From Piromyces finnis (lineage: Eukaryota > Neocallimastigomycota > Neocallimastigomycetes > Neocallimastigales > Neocallimastigaceae): DNA of 64,000 bases. The stretch is from contig MCFH01000004.1 of assembly GCA_002104945.1 (NCBI GenBank), forward strand, positions 283,501 to 347,500, read 5' to 3'. This document shows positions 50,823-60,055 of the stretch, one piece after another; the first letter of the stretch is position 1, and every line of letters begins with the position of its first letter. Below the pieces are notes generated by a model, which did not search any database, was not told the origin of the DNA, and saw only the letters and a list, made by a program, of their open reading frames with translations. The position numbers and the translations under genes were made by a program.

Positions 50823-51427
50823 TGTAAAGATATCAAACGCCTCTGTTTGATATCTTTAATGTAACTTAAGCCACAAGTATTATTGTTTAAGTTACACAAA
50901 TTATATTCAGAAAAAGAAAATGAGACATAATTTATTTATTAATAATTAAAGTTTAAAACAAAATAAATTATTAATTTATTTTTAATGTTTAACAAGTAAA
51001 TTAATATTCTCAATTTAAATCCCTAGTTTTAGTATTGTTTTTTCATAGAAATAAATAAATAATAAATGATTAATATATCAATAATACATGGGCACATATT
51101 CAAATTGAATAGTACTTAATTTGAATTGCCAATTGTATTTTACTAAAAATAGTTATAGTTTAAATATTTATTAATAATTAAGATTTTAGTGTAGATTTTA
51201 AATAATAATATATAAGAAATAAATAGTTATAATATAATATAAATGTATTTAGGAAAAAATATAAATAGAAGATATTTTTCATCATTTTATCGATGTAATT
51301 GTTATTAATAAAATTTCTATTATAATAAAAGATATTTTTAATAAAACAATTTTTTATTTTATTTTAAATTTTGTGTTATTGTAATAGAATAGATATCCTA
51401 ATCTATTCTTTCTGTGTCAGCATTACA
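50823..51427 (+). repeat. 5' LTR of element C (LTR1 family, 605 bp)
   Basis: Bounded by TGT...ACA. It starts with a perfect hairpin (AAAGATATCAAAC / GTTTGATATCTTT), followed by a second one (GTAACTTAA / TTAAGTTAC), and near its end carries GAATAGAT / ATCTATTC. From the predicted start at 51295, U3 is about 472 nt and R plus U5 133 nt. Confidence 0.95.
51260..51305 (+). promoter_or_regulatory. LTR promoter: TATA box and predicted transcript start of element C
   Basis: TATAAATA is at 51260-51267. The 11-mer GTAATTGTTAT at 51295-51305 begins 35 nt after the start of the TATA box and is perfectly complementary to the bases directly behind the LTR. Spacing and complementarity together predict that transcripts begin at 51295. 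The same pair occurs in LTR2 (58750-58743 and 58716-58706, minus strand). Confidence 0.7.
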
Positions 51428-51439
51428 ATAACAATTACC
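51428..51439 (+). other. Primer-binding site of element C (self-priming type)
   Basis: ATAACAATTACC follows the LTR terminus directly. Its first 11 bases are the exact reverse complement of the predicted 5' end of the transcript. It lacks the TGG that begins a PBS for a mature tRNA 3' CCA end. Element B has the identical 12 bases (58551-58540, minus). Confidence 0.7.
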
Positions 51440-51476
51440 TAACTACTTCAAGAGTACGTTAGGATATCTACCGCCC

Positions 51477-51730
51477 GAAGAAACTTTGTTGCTACCTTGG
51501 TTCAAGAGATTATTGAAGAAACTTTGTTGCTACCTTGGTTCAAGAGATTATTGAAGAAACTTTGTTGCTACCTTGGTTCAAGAGATTATTGAAGAAACTT
51601 TGTTGCTACCTTAGTTCAAGAGAGTATTGAAGAAACTTTGTTGCTACCTTGGTTCAAGAGAGTATTGAAGAAACTTTGTTGCTACCTTGGTTCAAGAGAG
51701 TATTGAAGAAACTTTGTTGCTACCCTAGCA
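51477..51730 (+). repeat. 38-bp tandem repeat in the element C leader
   Basis: Six full copies of a 38-bp unit beginning GAAGAAACTTTGTTGCTACC, starting at 51477, 51515, 51553, 51591, 51629 and 51667, plus a partial seventh. Copies 1-3 end in AGATTATT and copies 4-6 in AGAGTATT. The array is followed by a run of about 40 A before the coding region. It contains no ATG. Confidence 0.95.
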
Positions 51731-51734
51731 GAAG

Positions 51735-51779
<45 letters not shown>

Positions 51780-52012
51780 ACTCTGATTAATATTATTATT
51801 ATATAATACAAAACTTGTTCGACACTGTATAACAGATCGAGTTTGAATAACTTTTGTATTAACTAACATCGTTTTTGTAGAAATAGTTTTTTCTTTTAAA
51901 AAAAAAAAAAAATTACTTACTTGAAACAGTAGTAAGAAAACATTTTTTATATTTTGTTTTATATTTAACGTTGGAGGACTTAATTAGTGAGTTTGAAAAT
52001 TTAAATTTAGAG

Positions 52013-55000
52013 ATGGGTGATAGGACTGTGGGTGTTTCTGGGAATTCGGGGAACATTATTAATGCTCCACCGATATTTTCTGGTAAACAAAGAGAATTGG
52101 ATGGATTTTTAACCAGAGTTGAGTTGGTATTTCGTACTCGACCGACACTGTATAATACAGATCGAGTCAAGGTCGACTTCGTTATATCATACTTCTCTGG
52201 TAAACCTTTGGAATGGGCTTCAGTGTTGATGAAGAATAATAGTGGGGTTTTAAACCATTATGATGAATTTGTAGATAGGTTGAAGGCTAATTTTGGCAGT
52301 TATAGATACGATACCGTTGTAGCTAACGGTAAATTAGATAATCTTCGCCAAAGGAAACTTGGTCAGGTATTAGATTACATTACCGAGTTTCAACGTATTA
52401 GCCAAAATTCAAGCTTTAATGACAGCGCAAAAATCTACATGTTTCTGAAAGGTTTATTACCACCACTTAGGGAGAAGTTGGCTTTCATTGAATCAAACCC
52501 AACTTCAATTGAACAATTGATTTCTTCAACTATTTTAGTTGAAGATATGATGAAAAGGAATTCTCTAAGTGAATTTTATTTTAATGGTAGAAGGGCTAAC
52601 GATCCTATGGATGTGGATGTATTTAGAATTAGTAGAGAAAATAAACGCAAAAGGTATGTGAATATCCAAGGATCAAGTAAAAATTACAATGAAAACATAG
52701 ACAACTTTGAAGAAGAAAAGAAAAAGGGGTTATGTTTTCTTTGTAAACAACCAGGACATTTAAAATTTAATTGTCCTAATAGAGTAAAGCCCAGAAAAGT
52801 GTTAAGAATTGTGAAAGAAAGGACTCCAAAAATTGTTAATCCAAAAATTTACAAAGTTGGAGTCAAGGGAGTGAAAAGTGATTTAAACCTTGTGGACTTT
52901 TACTTGAGTACCAATGAAGTTTCGGAAGTTAAGATTAAGGTTTTAATTGATTCCGGTTCTGAATTAAATTTCATTAATCCAAGTCTTGCTGAAGAACTTG
53001 GTATTAATTTGGAAAAAGTGGAACCATTCCGTGTTTCAGGTGTTAGTGATGGAGTTGTTAGTGTTTGGGAAAGGACTGAGAAGTGCATGCTCCGTTGCAA
53101 AAATCACTTCGAAGTAATTCAACTTTATGGATTACAAGTCCCCGGTGTTGATGTTATTCTTGGTTTGCCGTGGATAAAGAAGCATAATCCAAATGCTTTC
53201 TATGACTCTAAGAAAATCGCTTTTAGTTCTGGTTATTGTGCCAGACACTGTAACAAAGGTAAAAGAAAAAGAAAACCAAGAAAGAAGTCCAAGAATGATC
53301 AATTAGATCATGATGTTCTCGACCGAAGCTTAACCAAAAAACCGAAAGTAGATTCCTCCGTCCCAAACCATGAAGAAAAAGAATATGTTAAAGGCCGCCT
53401 TGTTAGAACCATTAATGATGAAGATGACAGCGATGATGAATATATTAGTTTTAATAAAAAAGTTAAATGTATTGTAACGAAAATTAATGAAACATGTAAT
53501 AATGATAATGAATCATGTAGTAATAATAATAATGAAAAGAATATTAATAAAGATAAATTGGTCGCCGTACCAACCCAATATTTAGAATTTAGTGAAGTGT
53601 TTAACGAAAAAAATTGTGAAGTGTTACCTCCTCATAGACCTTATGATTGTGAAATCAAACTTAAGGATGATTCAACTTTATTTTATGGACCCTTGTATCC
53701 ATTAACTGAAGTTGAAAGAGAGGAACTTAAAAAGTATATAGATGAAAATTTAAATAAAGGTTTTATTAGGAAATCATCGTCTCCTGCTGGTGCCCCAATT
53801 TTGTTTGTTAAAAAGAAGGACGGTTCCTTAAGACTTTGTATTGATTATAGAAGGTTGAATAATATTACAATTCGTAATTCATATCCTTTACCTTTAATAA
53901 GTGACCTTTTGGATAGGGTGAAAAATGCTAAGATTTTTACCAAATTAGACCTTAAATCCGCTTATAATCTTGTTCGTATTAAAGAAGGTGACGAATACAA
54001 AACGGCTTTTCGTACTAGGTATGGTCATTTTGAATATCTGGTTATGCCTTTTGGATTAAAGAATGCACCTGCAACTTTTCAACACTTCATTAACGATGTC
54101 CTTAGTGACTATTTAGACGATTTTGTTATCTCATATATTGATGATATTCTTATTTATTCTAATAATATCGAAGAACATCATGAGCATGTTAAAAAGGTAC
54201 TTAAGAAACTACTTGAAAATAATCTTTATGTTAAATTAGAAAAATGTGAGTTTGATGTTGAGAAAACCACTTTTCTTGGTTATGTCATTTCAAAGGATGG
54301 ATTGCAAATGGATGAGAATAAAATTAAAGCAATTCTCGATTGGCCGGTTCCCAAGAATGTTAAAGAGGTTCAGTCTTTTATTGGTTTATGCAACTATTAC
54401 AGAATTTTTATTAAAGACTTTGCTAAAATTGCAAACCCTCTTCACAAACTCACTAGAAAGAATGTTGCTTTTAACTGGGTGAAAGAAGATCAGGACGCTT
54501 TTATTTTATTAAAATCTCTGTTCACGTCAGCTCCTATTCTAAAACATGCGGATAGTAATAAACAATTTATTGTAGAAACTGATGCTAGTAATTATGCTGT
54601 CGGTGCTATTCTCTCTCAAGAATTTGATGGCAAATTACATCCTATTGCATTTCTTTCTAAAAGTTTGACGAGTTGTCAAAGAAACTATCCTATATATGAC
54701 AAGGAACTTTTAGCTATTGTAGTTGCTCTTGAAGAATGGCGTCATTATTTAGAAGGTGCACGCCATCCGTTCATAATTTATACTGATCACAAGAATTTAA
54801 CATTTCCTAGAAAACCTGAAATGTTATCTCAGAGACAAATTAGATGGAATTTGTTCTTATCCAGATTTGATTTTAAACTCATTTATAGAGCTGGAAAGAA
54901 ATCCGGTAAGCCTGATATCCTGTCTCGTAGAAGTGACCATTTAGAGAATAATATTAATTCTGATGTTTCTTGTCTTACTATTTCGTTTCATCATAGCGAT

Positions 55001-56560
55001 AACAAACCGTTAATCGATTCTATTTTATTAGAACTTAAAAATGACGATTTGTATAATTCTATTGTCCAATTTAAAATGAATGGTTCTGCATGTAATGCAC
55101 CTATTAAAAATATTGATAAAGTTATTATTGATAACGAAGGATTTTTGTTATATAATAATCTTATTTATGTTCCTAAATCTCTTAGGACAAGAGTTTTGGA
55201 ACTTCATCATGATTCTGTTGCTGCTGGTCATTTCGGTATTAAGAAAACCACTGAACTGATTTCCAGAAACTTTTGGTGGCCAAGGTTTCATTCAGACGTT
55301 AAATCTTTTATCAAATCTTGCGTGACTTGTTGCAAATCCAAAGTCCCCAGACATAAGCCTTATGGATTGTTATCCCCTTTGGACACTCCCAGTAGGCCCT
55401 GGTCTGATATTTCTATTGATTTTATTGTTGATCTTCCTAAGTCCAGAGATATGACAACTCTCATGGTTGTTGTCGATAGATTTACTAAATTTGCTCACGC
55501 CATTCCTTTACGTTGTCTTCCTACTGCTTCGATTGCTGCTGATGCTTTTATTGCTAATGTCTTCCGTTTGCATGGTCTTCCTGATTCCATCATTTCTGAT
55601 AGAGGCTCGCAATTTACTTCTGACTTTTGGTCAAGACTTTGTGACCTTCTTAATATCAATCATTCATTATCAACTGCCAACCATCCGCAGACAGATGGTC
55701 AAACGGAGAGGGTGAACGGCATATTAGAACAATATTTCCGTTGTTTTATAAATAAAAAGCAGAATAACTGGGTTGATCTTATCCCATTTGCTGAATTTGC
55801 ATATAATAATACTTTACAACAATCTATAAATCAATCCCCATTCTTTGCTAATTATGGTTTTCATCCAAAGTTCAGCTTGGAAATCCCGGCTAATGATAGA
55901 CCTAGTAGAGCTGAACAAAGAGTAATTGATATGAATGAAAACTTTAAATTATTAAAAGAAAACTTAGAAAAAGCAAAAGAAACATATAAGAAATATGCCG
56001 ATATGAAGAGAATGATTCCCCCGGAGTTCGAAGTGGGAAAGAAAGTATGGTTATTGAAAGATTCTCCTGGAACTAACCTAAAGAGAAAATTAGCACCTCA
56101 AATGCTTGGCCCATTTGAGATAATTGAAAAAGTTAGTTCTCTCGCTTTCAAATTGAAACTTCCAAAGACAATGAGATGTCATCCAGTCTTTCATGTTTCA
56201 TTGTTAGAACCATACTTTGAAAACAAGTTTAACGACAGGTCTAATCGTAGGAAGAGGAACATTCACCTTAACACAGATTTAATTGAAAAAATTCCAGAGA
56301 AAATTGAAAAGATGAAATCTGTTAATGGTGAAACATTTTATAAGTTATCATGGAAAGGATTTGACAAATCCACTTGGATTTCTGAAGATCAGATTCCAGA
56401 TAAACAATTAATACAAGAGTTTGAAAGAAACTCTAAAAAGTCAAAATATAAGTCGAACGACTCCTCCATGAAAATTAGAAAGAATAAAGTTGGTAATCTA
56501 ATCAAGCACAGATACCAACCATTTGTAATTGAAATTCCTTCGAGAAAAGATTCCTTATAA
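52013..56560 (+). CDS. Element C gag-pol polyprotein (intact)
   Basis: A 1515-codon open frame from the first ATG downstream of the predicted transcript start. In order: gag with a capsid-like FLTRVEL region and a CCHC knuckle (CFLCKQPGHLKFNC, about 240-254); aspartic protease LIDSGSE (Asp about 313); RT with YIDD (708-711); RNase H with ETDASN and YTDHKN (about 852-930); integrase with HHCC (about 1064-1107), DDE residues in SIDFI, SDRGSQF and TERVN (about 1137-1235); GPF motif (about 1364); and a chromodomain-like tail (YKLSWKGFDKSTWISEDQI, about 1440-1460). Gag and pol share one frame with no stop, as in Tf1-like chromoviruses. The frame is open upstream to a TTG at 51971, an alternative start. 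It encodes the enzymes for reverse transcription and integration of the element. Confidence 0.95.
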   Translation: MGDRTVGVSGNSGNIINAPPIFSGKQRELDGFLTRVELVFRTRPTLYNTDRVKVDFVISYFSGKPLEWASVLMKNNSGVLNHYDEFVDRLKANFGSYRYDTVVANGKLDNLRQRKLGQVLDYITEFQRISQNSSFNDSAKIYMFLKGLLPPLREKLAFIESNPTSIEQLISSTILVEDMMKRNSLSEFYFNGRRANDPMDVDVFRISRENKRKRYVNIQGSSKNYNENIDNFEEEKKKGLCFLCKQPGHLKFNCPNRVKPRKVLRIVKERTPKIVNPKIYKVGVKGVKSDLNLVDFYLSTNEVSEVKIKVLIDSGSELNFINPSLAEELGINLEKVEPFRVSGVSDGVVSVWERTEKCMLRCKNHFEVIQLYGLQVPGVDVILGLPWIKKHNPNAFYDSKKIAFSSGYCARHCNKGKRKRKPRKKSKNDQLDHDVLDRSLTKKPKVDSSVPNHEEKEYVKGRLVRTINDEDDSDDEYISFNKKVKCIVTKINETCNNDNESCSNNNNEKNINKDKLVAVPTQYLEFSEVFNEKNCEVLPPHRPYDCEIKLKDDSTLFYGPLYPLTEVEREELKKYIDENLNKGFIRKSSSPAGAPILFVKKKDGSLRLCIDYRRLNNITIRNSYPLPLISDLLDRVKNAKIFTKLDLKSAYNLVRIKEGDEYKTAFRTRYGHFEYLVMPFGLKNAPATFQHFINDVLSDYLDDFVISYIDDILIYSNNIEEHHEHVKKVLKKLLENNLYVKLEKCEFDVEKTTFLGYVISKDGLQMDENKIKAILDWPVPKNVKEVQSFIGLCNYYRIFIKDFAKIANPLHKLTRKNVAFNWVKEDQDAFILLKSLFTSAPILKHADSNKQFIVETDASNYAVGAILSQEFDGKLHPIAFLSKSLTSCQRNYPIYDKELLAIVVALEEWRHYLEGARHPFIIYTDHKNLTFPRKPEMLSQRQIRWNLFLSRFDFKLIYRAGKKSGKPDILSRRSDHLENNINSDVSCLTISFHHSDNKPLIDSILLELKNDDLYNSIVQFKMNGSACNAPIKNIDKVIIDNEGFLLYNNLIYVPKSLRTRVLELHHDSVAAGHFGIKKTTELISRNFWWPRFHSDVKSFIKSCVTCCKSKVPRHKPYGLLSPLDTPSRPWSDISIDFIVDLPKSRDMTTLMVVVDRFTKFAHAIPLRCLPTASIAADAFIANVFRLHGLPDSIISDRGSQFTSDFWSRLCDLLNINHSLSTANHPQTDGQTERVNGILEQYFRCFINKKQNNWVDLIPFAEFAYNNTLQQSINQSPFFANYGFHPKFSLEIPANDRPSRAEQRVIDMNENFKLLKENLEKAKETYKKYADMKRMIPPEFEVGKKVWLLKDSPGTNLKRKLAPQMLGPFEIIEKVSSLAFKLKLPKTMRCHPVFHVSLLEPYFENKFNDRSNRRKRNIHLNTDLIEKIPEKIEKMKSVNGETFYKLSWKGFDKSTWISEDQIPDKQLIQEFERNSKKSKYKSNDSSMKIRKNKVGNLIKHRYQPFVIEIPSRKDSL

Positions 56561-56596
56561 ATTAATCTCGCAGGAGCTCGACTTAGAGAGAGAGAT

Positions 56597-57201
56597 TGTA
56601 AAGATATCAAACGCCTCTGTTTGATATCTTTAATGTAACTTAAGCCACAAGTATTATTGTTTAAGTTACACAAATTATATTCAGAAAAAGAAAATGAGAC
56701 ATAATTTATTTATTAATAATTAAAGTTTAAAACAAAATAAATTATTAATTTATTTTTAATGTTTAACAAGTAAATTAATATTCTCAATTTAAATCCCTAG
56801 TTTTAGTATTGTTTTTTCATAGAAATAAATAAATAATAAATGATTAATATATCAATAATACATGGGCACATATTCAAATTGAATAGTACTTAATTTGAAT
56901 TGCCAATTGTATTTTACTAAAAATAGTTATAGTTTAAATATTTATTAATAATTAAGATTTTAGTGTAGATTTTAAATAATAATATATAAGAAATAAATAG
57001 TTATAATATAATATAAATGTATTTAGGAAAAAATATAAATAGAAGATATTTTTCATCATTTTATCGATGTAATTGTTATTAATAAAATTTCTATTATAAT
57101 AAAAGATATTTTTAATAAAACAATTTTTTATTTTATTTTAAATTTTGTGTTATTGTAATAGAATAGATATCCTAATCTATTCTTTCTGTGTCAGCATTAC
57201 A
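56597..57201 (+). repeat. 3' LTR of element C
   Basis: 605 bp, with no difference from the 5' LTR that I can see on reading. It follows the purine tract and is followed by the ccaga duplication and then the gag/protease part of element B. Confidence 0.95.
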
Positions 57202-58178
57202 CCAGAATCAATAAGTACCTTAGCTTTGACTTCATCAATATCATTGGTTTTGATATAAAAATCAATAATATTTTTCTTTTCACCTTTATGAATTTCGAAT
57301 ATGTTTGAAGTTCCCTTGGAATTAAGATTATCCTTTTTAATTTTCTTGATTGAAGGGCTAGCTTCGTCTTCTGAATAGCATCTCTTGATAATTTTTACAT
57401 TTTTTGGTTTCTTTTTGTTTGGACAATTGAATTGAAAGTGTCCAGACTTTCCACAAGTAAAGCAAACTCCATTCTTCTTAGCCTCAGTGCGATTTATTTT
57501 ATTTTCGTCATAATTACTTCTATGAGGAGGGAAGTAATTAACCTTTCTTTGACCTAAACTGATCCTATATAAATCCACATCCATAGGATCATTTTGGTTA
57601 TAATTTCTTCGGTCTTGATGCGTCATGTAATATTCACTGATATCATTTCTCTTAGTAAGATTTTCAATACTAAGGACATCAGAATAAAGACGCTCTAATT
57701 GAGAGGGATTTGGATTCACTACAGCTAAATGTTCACGCATTTTCGGATGTAATCCCTTTGTGAACATGTATATTTTAGCTGCTTCATTAAAATTCGAATT
57801 TTGGCTAACGCGTTGGAATTCGTTAATGTATTCGAACACCTTGCCAAATTTTCTTTGTTTAATGTTGCAAAGTCTTCCATTTGCAACAATCGTATCATTA
57901 TTCGGATCCCCGAAATTGGTACGAAGAGCAGCAATAAACTGATCATAGTTTCTTAGAACGGCGTCGTTATTTTGTCTTAAACGAGCGGCCCATTCTAAAG
58001 GTCTATTGACAAAGTAAGATATTAAGAATCGAACTCTTGCCTCATCATTAACAAATCTATCAGGGTTGGCTTCAATGGCTAGTTCAACCCTGGTCAAGAA
58101 CCCATCTAGTTCTTGTCTTCTTCCTGAAAAGGTTGGAGGATCATTAACTATCCTCAAAGACGCCCCTTGACGGTCCAT
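57202..58178 (-). pseudogene. Element B gag and start of protease, cut off by element C
   Basis: On the minus strand, translation from the ATG at 58178 gives a gag homologous to that of element C (FLTRVELA, a CCHC knuckle CFTCGKSGHFQFNC), then the protease up to KVLIDSG, where element C is inserted. An apparent open frame continuing past 57202 only reads into the LTR of C. The frame resumes at 50822 after removing C and one copy of ccaga. The frame is open upstream to a TTG at 58226, as in element C. Confidence 0.92.
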
Positions 58179-58393
58179 ATTTTCGTTTAAGTGGAAGTTA
58201 GATAAGAGTTGGTTGATTTCCTCCAATATGCTTAATATTTTACTTATTTAATTTTTTACAATATTTTAATTAAGATGTCGTCGTAACTCTATCCTATCAA
58301 ACGGTGTTAGACGAGCTCTTAAAAATATAGTAACAAAATTAAATACAGTAACCAAATAGTGTTGGAAGCTTGAATGATACTAAAATAATAATC

Positions 58394-58473
58394 TAAACGC
58401 GGTAGATCGCCTTTAAAACACAGTAGATATTCCTTTAGACGCGGTAGATATTTCCTAAGACACGGTAGGTAAG
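58394..58473 (-). repeat. Tandem repeat in the element B leader
   Basis: Four imperfect units of about 20 bp containing CGGTAGAT or a close variant (minus strand ATCTACCG). They lie between the 5' LTR and gag, the same place as the 38-bp repeat of element C, with a different unit. Confidence 0.75.
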
Positions 58474-58539
58474 AAAAAAATATTAAATATGTTTTATTAA
58501 AAAAAAAAATTTTATAACGTGTTTTATATAAAAAAAAAA

Positions 58540-58551
58540 GGTAATTGTTAT
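58540..58551 (-). other. Primer-binding site of element B (self-priming type)
   Basis: Read on the minus strand this is ATAACAATTACC directly behind the LTR end. It is complementary over 11 bases to GTAATTGTTAT at 58716-58706, which lies 27 nt downstream of a TATAAATA box (58750-58743). Confidence 0.7.
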
Positions 58552-59892
58552 TGTAAAAGTTTTAAAATTTAAAACAGATTATAAAATTTTTTACAATAAA
58601 ACAAAAACACAATAAAATAAAAAATTAAAAACAAAAACAAAATTTATTTATATTCTTTTTTCTTTTTTATTAGTTCTTATTTAGTTATTAACTAAATTAT
58701 AGTCAATAACAATTACATCGTTTAACTATGAAATTTTACATGTATTTATATTTTTTACAAATTATATTTTAATATACTATTCTATTTAATTATACATATA
58801 TTCAATATAAAATAAACAAAACTAATTTAATACTAATTTGATTAAATAATAAAATAATAAAACTAAACTAAAACTAATTAAATACACTTTTGATTCAATT
58901 TGAGTAAACTACAAATTGAATACAGTCCATGTAATGGCGACACAGAAAGAATAGATTAGGATATCTATTCTATTACAATAACACTAAATTTAAAATAAAA
59001 ATAAAAAATTGTTTTATTAAAAATATCTTTTATTATAATAGAATTTTAATAATAACAATTACATCGATAAAATGATGAAAAATATCTTCTATTTATATTT
59101 TTCCTAAATACATTTATATTATATTATAACTATTTATTTCTTATATATTATTATTTAAAATCTACACTAAAATCTTAATTATTAATAAATATTTAAACTA
59201 TAACTATTTTTAGTAAAATACAATTGGCAATTCAAATTAAGTACTATTCAATTTGAATATGTGCCCATGTATTATTGATATATTAATCATTTATTATTTA
59301 TTTATTTCTATGAAAAAACAATACTAAAACTAGGGATTTAAATTGAGAATATTAATTTACTTGTTAAACATTAAAAATAAACTAATAATTTATTTTGTTT
59401 TAAACTTTAATTATTAATAAATAAATTATGTCTCATTTTCTTTTTCTGAATATAATTTGTGTAACTTAAACAATAATACTTGTGGCTTAAGTTACATTAA
59501 AGATATCAAACAGAGGCGTTTGATATCTTTACAGTCCATGTATTACCTATATATTAATTAAATATTAATAATACTATTTATTATATATTTATAATTAAAA
59601 ATGCTAATTTAAAACTACGCTAAAGTTATTAAACTAATTTTAATTAAATAAAAACTTTTTAAGATTTAATTTGAATATTTAAAATATTTAAATTTAATTA
59701 TCCATTAATTTAAATATTTATCCAAATTTCATTTCTAACTTTGATATTTTAAAATTAATATTTATTTAATTATTCCATAAAATTTATACAATAAATTTTA
59801 TAAACAATTTTTTCATTAAAATATCAAAATTATTATTCAATAATTATTAATTAATTATTAAATAATTTAAAGATATACTTTATATCTTTACA
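58552..59892 (-). repeat. 5' LTR of element B, split by a solo LTR
   Basis: Pieces 58552-58929 and 59534-59892. After subtracting the 604-bp insert and one 5-bp gtcca copy the LTR is 732 bp, the same as its partner. It ends at the ctttt target duplication in element A. Confidence 0.93.
58930..59533 (-). repeat. Solo LTR1 inside the 5' LTR of element B
   Basis: 604 bp, LTR1 family in minus orientation, flanked by gtcca on both sides (58925-58929, 59534-59538). It has small differences from the LTRs of element C, for example near its first ten bases and in an A tract near 59000. A solo LTR arises by recombination between the two LTRs of a former full element. Confidence 0.94.
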
Positions 59893-60055
59893 CTTTTAGA
59901 AAGTTTTTCATAACCTCTGAGATATATTTATCATTTTCCTCGTTTTCTTCTTCTGACATTAATTCAGGCATCTTAGTAGGTTCTTCTACAACTTGTTTTC
60001 TCTGTTTCCGAGCTAATAAAGATTCTTCTTCATTACTTTCGCTTTCATTATTTTC
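59893..60055 (-). pseudogene. Element A pol, acidic linker between RNase H and integrase
   Basis: On the minus strand this gives a Glu/Asn-rich linker (SNEEESLLARKQRKQ...) that joins RNase H, across the solo LTR at 60056, to the integrase, across element B. The frame is continuous on both sides after removing the inserts. Confidence 0.85.

Larger units (their letters stand above)
50823..57201 (+). mobile_element. Element C: complete chromodomain Ty3/gypsy retrotransposon
   Basis: A full-length element with 605-bp LTRs at 50823-51427 and 56597-57201, a 5169-bp interior and the target duplication ccaga (50818-50822 and 57202-57206). The LTRs look identical in my line-by-line reading, and the single gag-pol frame is open, so it is young and possibly active. 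Directly after the 5' LTR is a self-complementary primer-binding site; directly before the 3' LTR is a purine tract, AGAGAGAGAGA (56585-56595). It sits in element B in opposite orientation. Confidence 0.96.
46221..59892 (-). mobile_element. Element B: chromodomain Ty3/gypsy retrotransposon, carrying nested inserts
   Basis: The element is bounded by LTRs at 46221-46952 and 58552-59892. The latter equals 732 bp once the solo LTR and its duplication are removed, exactly the length of the former. The target duplication ctttt is at 46216-46220 and 59893-59897. Internal coding order on the minus strand is gag, protease, RT, RNase H, integrase, chromodomain. The element is split by element C. Its ORF has a nonsense codon and a frameshift, although its LTRs look nearly identical. 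Confidence 0.94.

Noticed and set aside
51477-51730. Regular 38-bp repeats resembling a CRISPR array
   Set aside because: The copies are directly adjacent with no spacers, and lie in a eukaryotic retroelement leader; this is a tandem repeat.
57177-57201. Apparent continuation of the element B gag frame past the protease site
   Set aside because: These codons are read from the LTR of element C; the true continuation is at 50822 on the other side of C.
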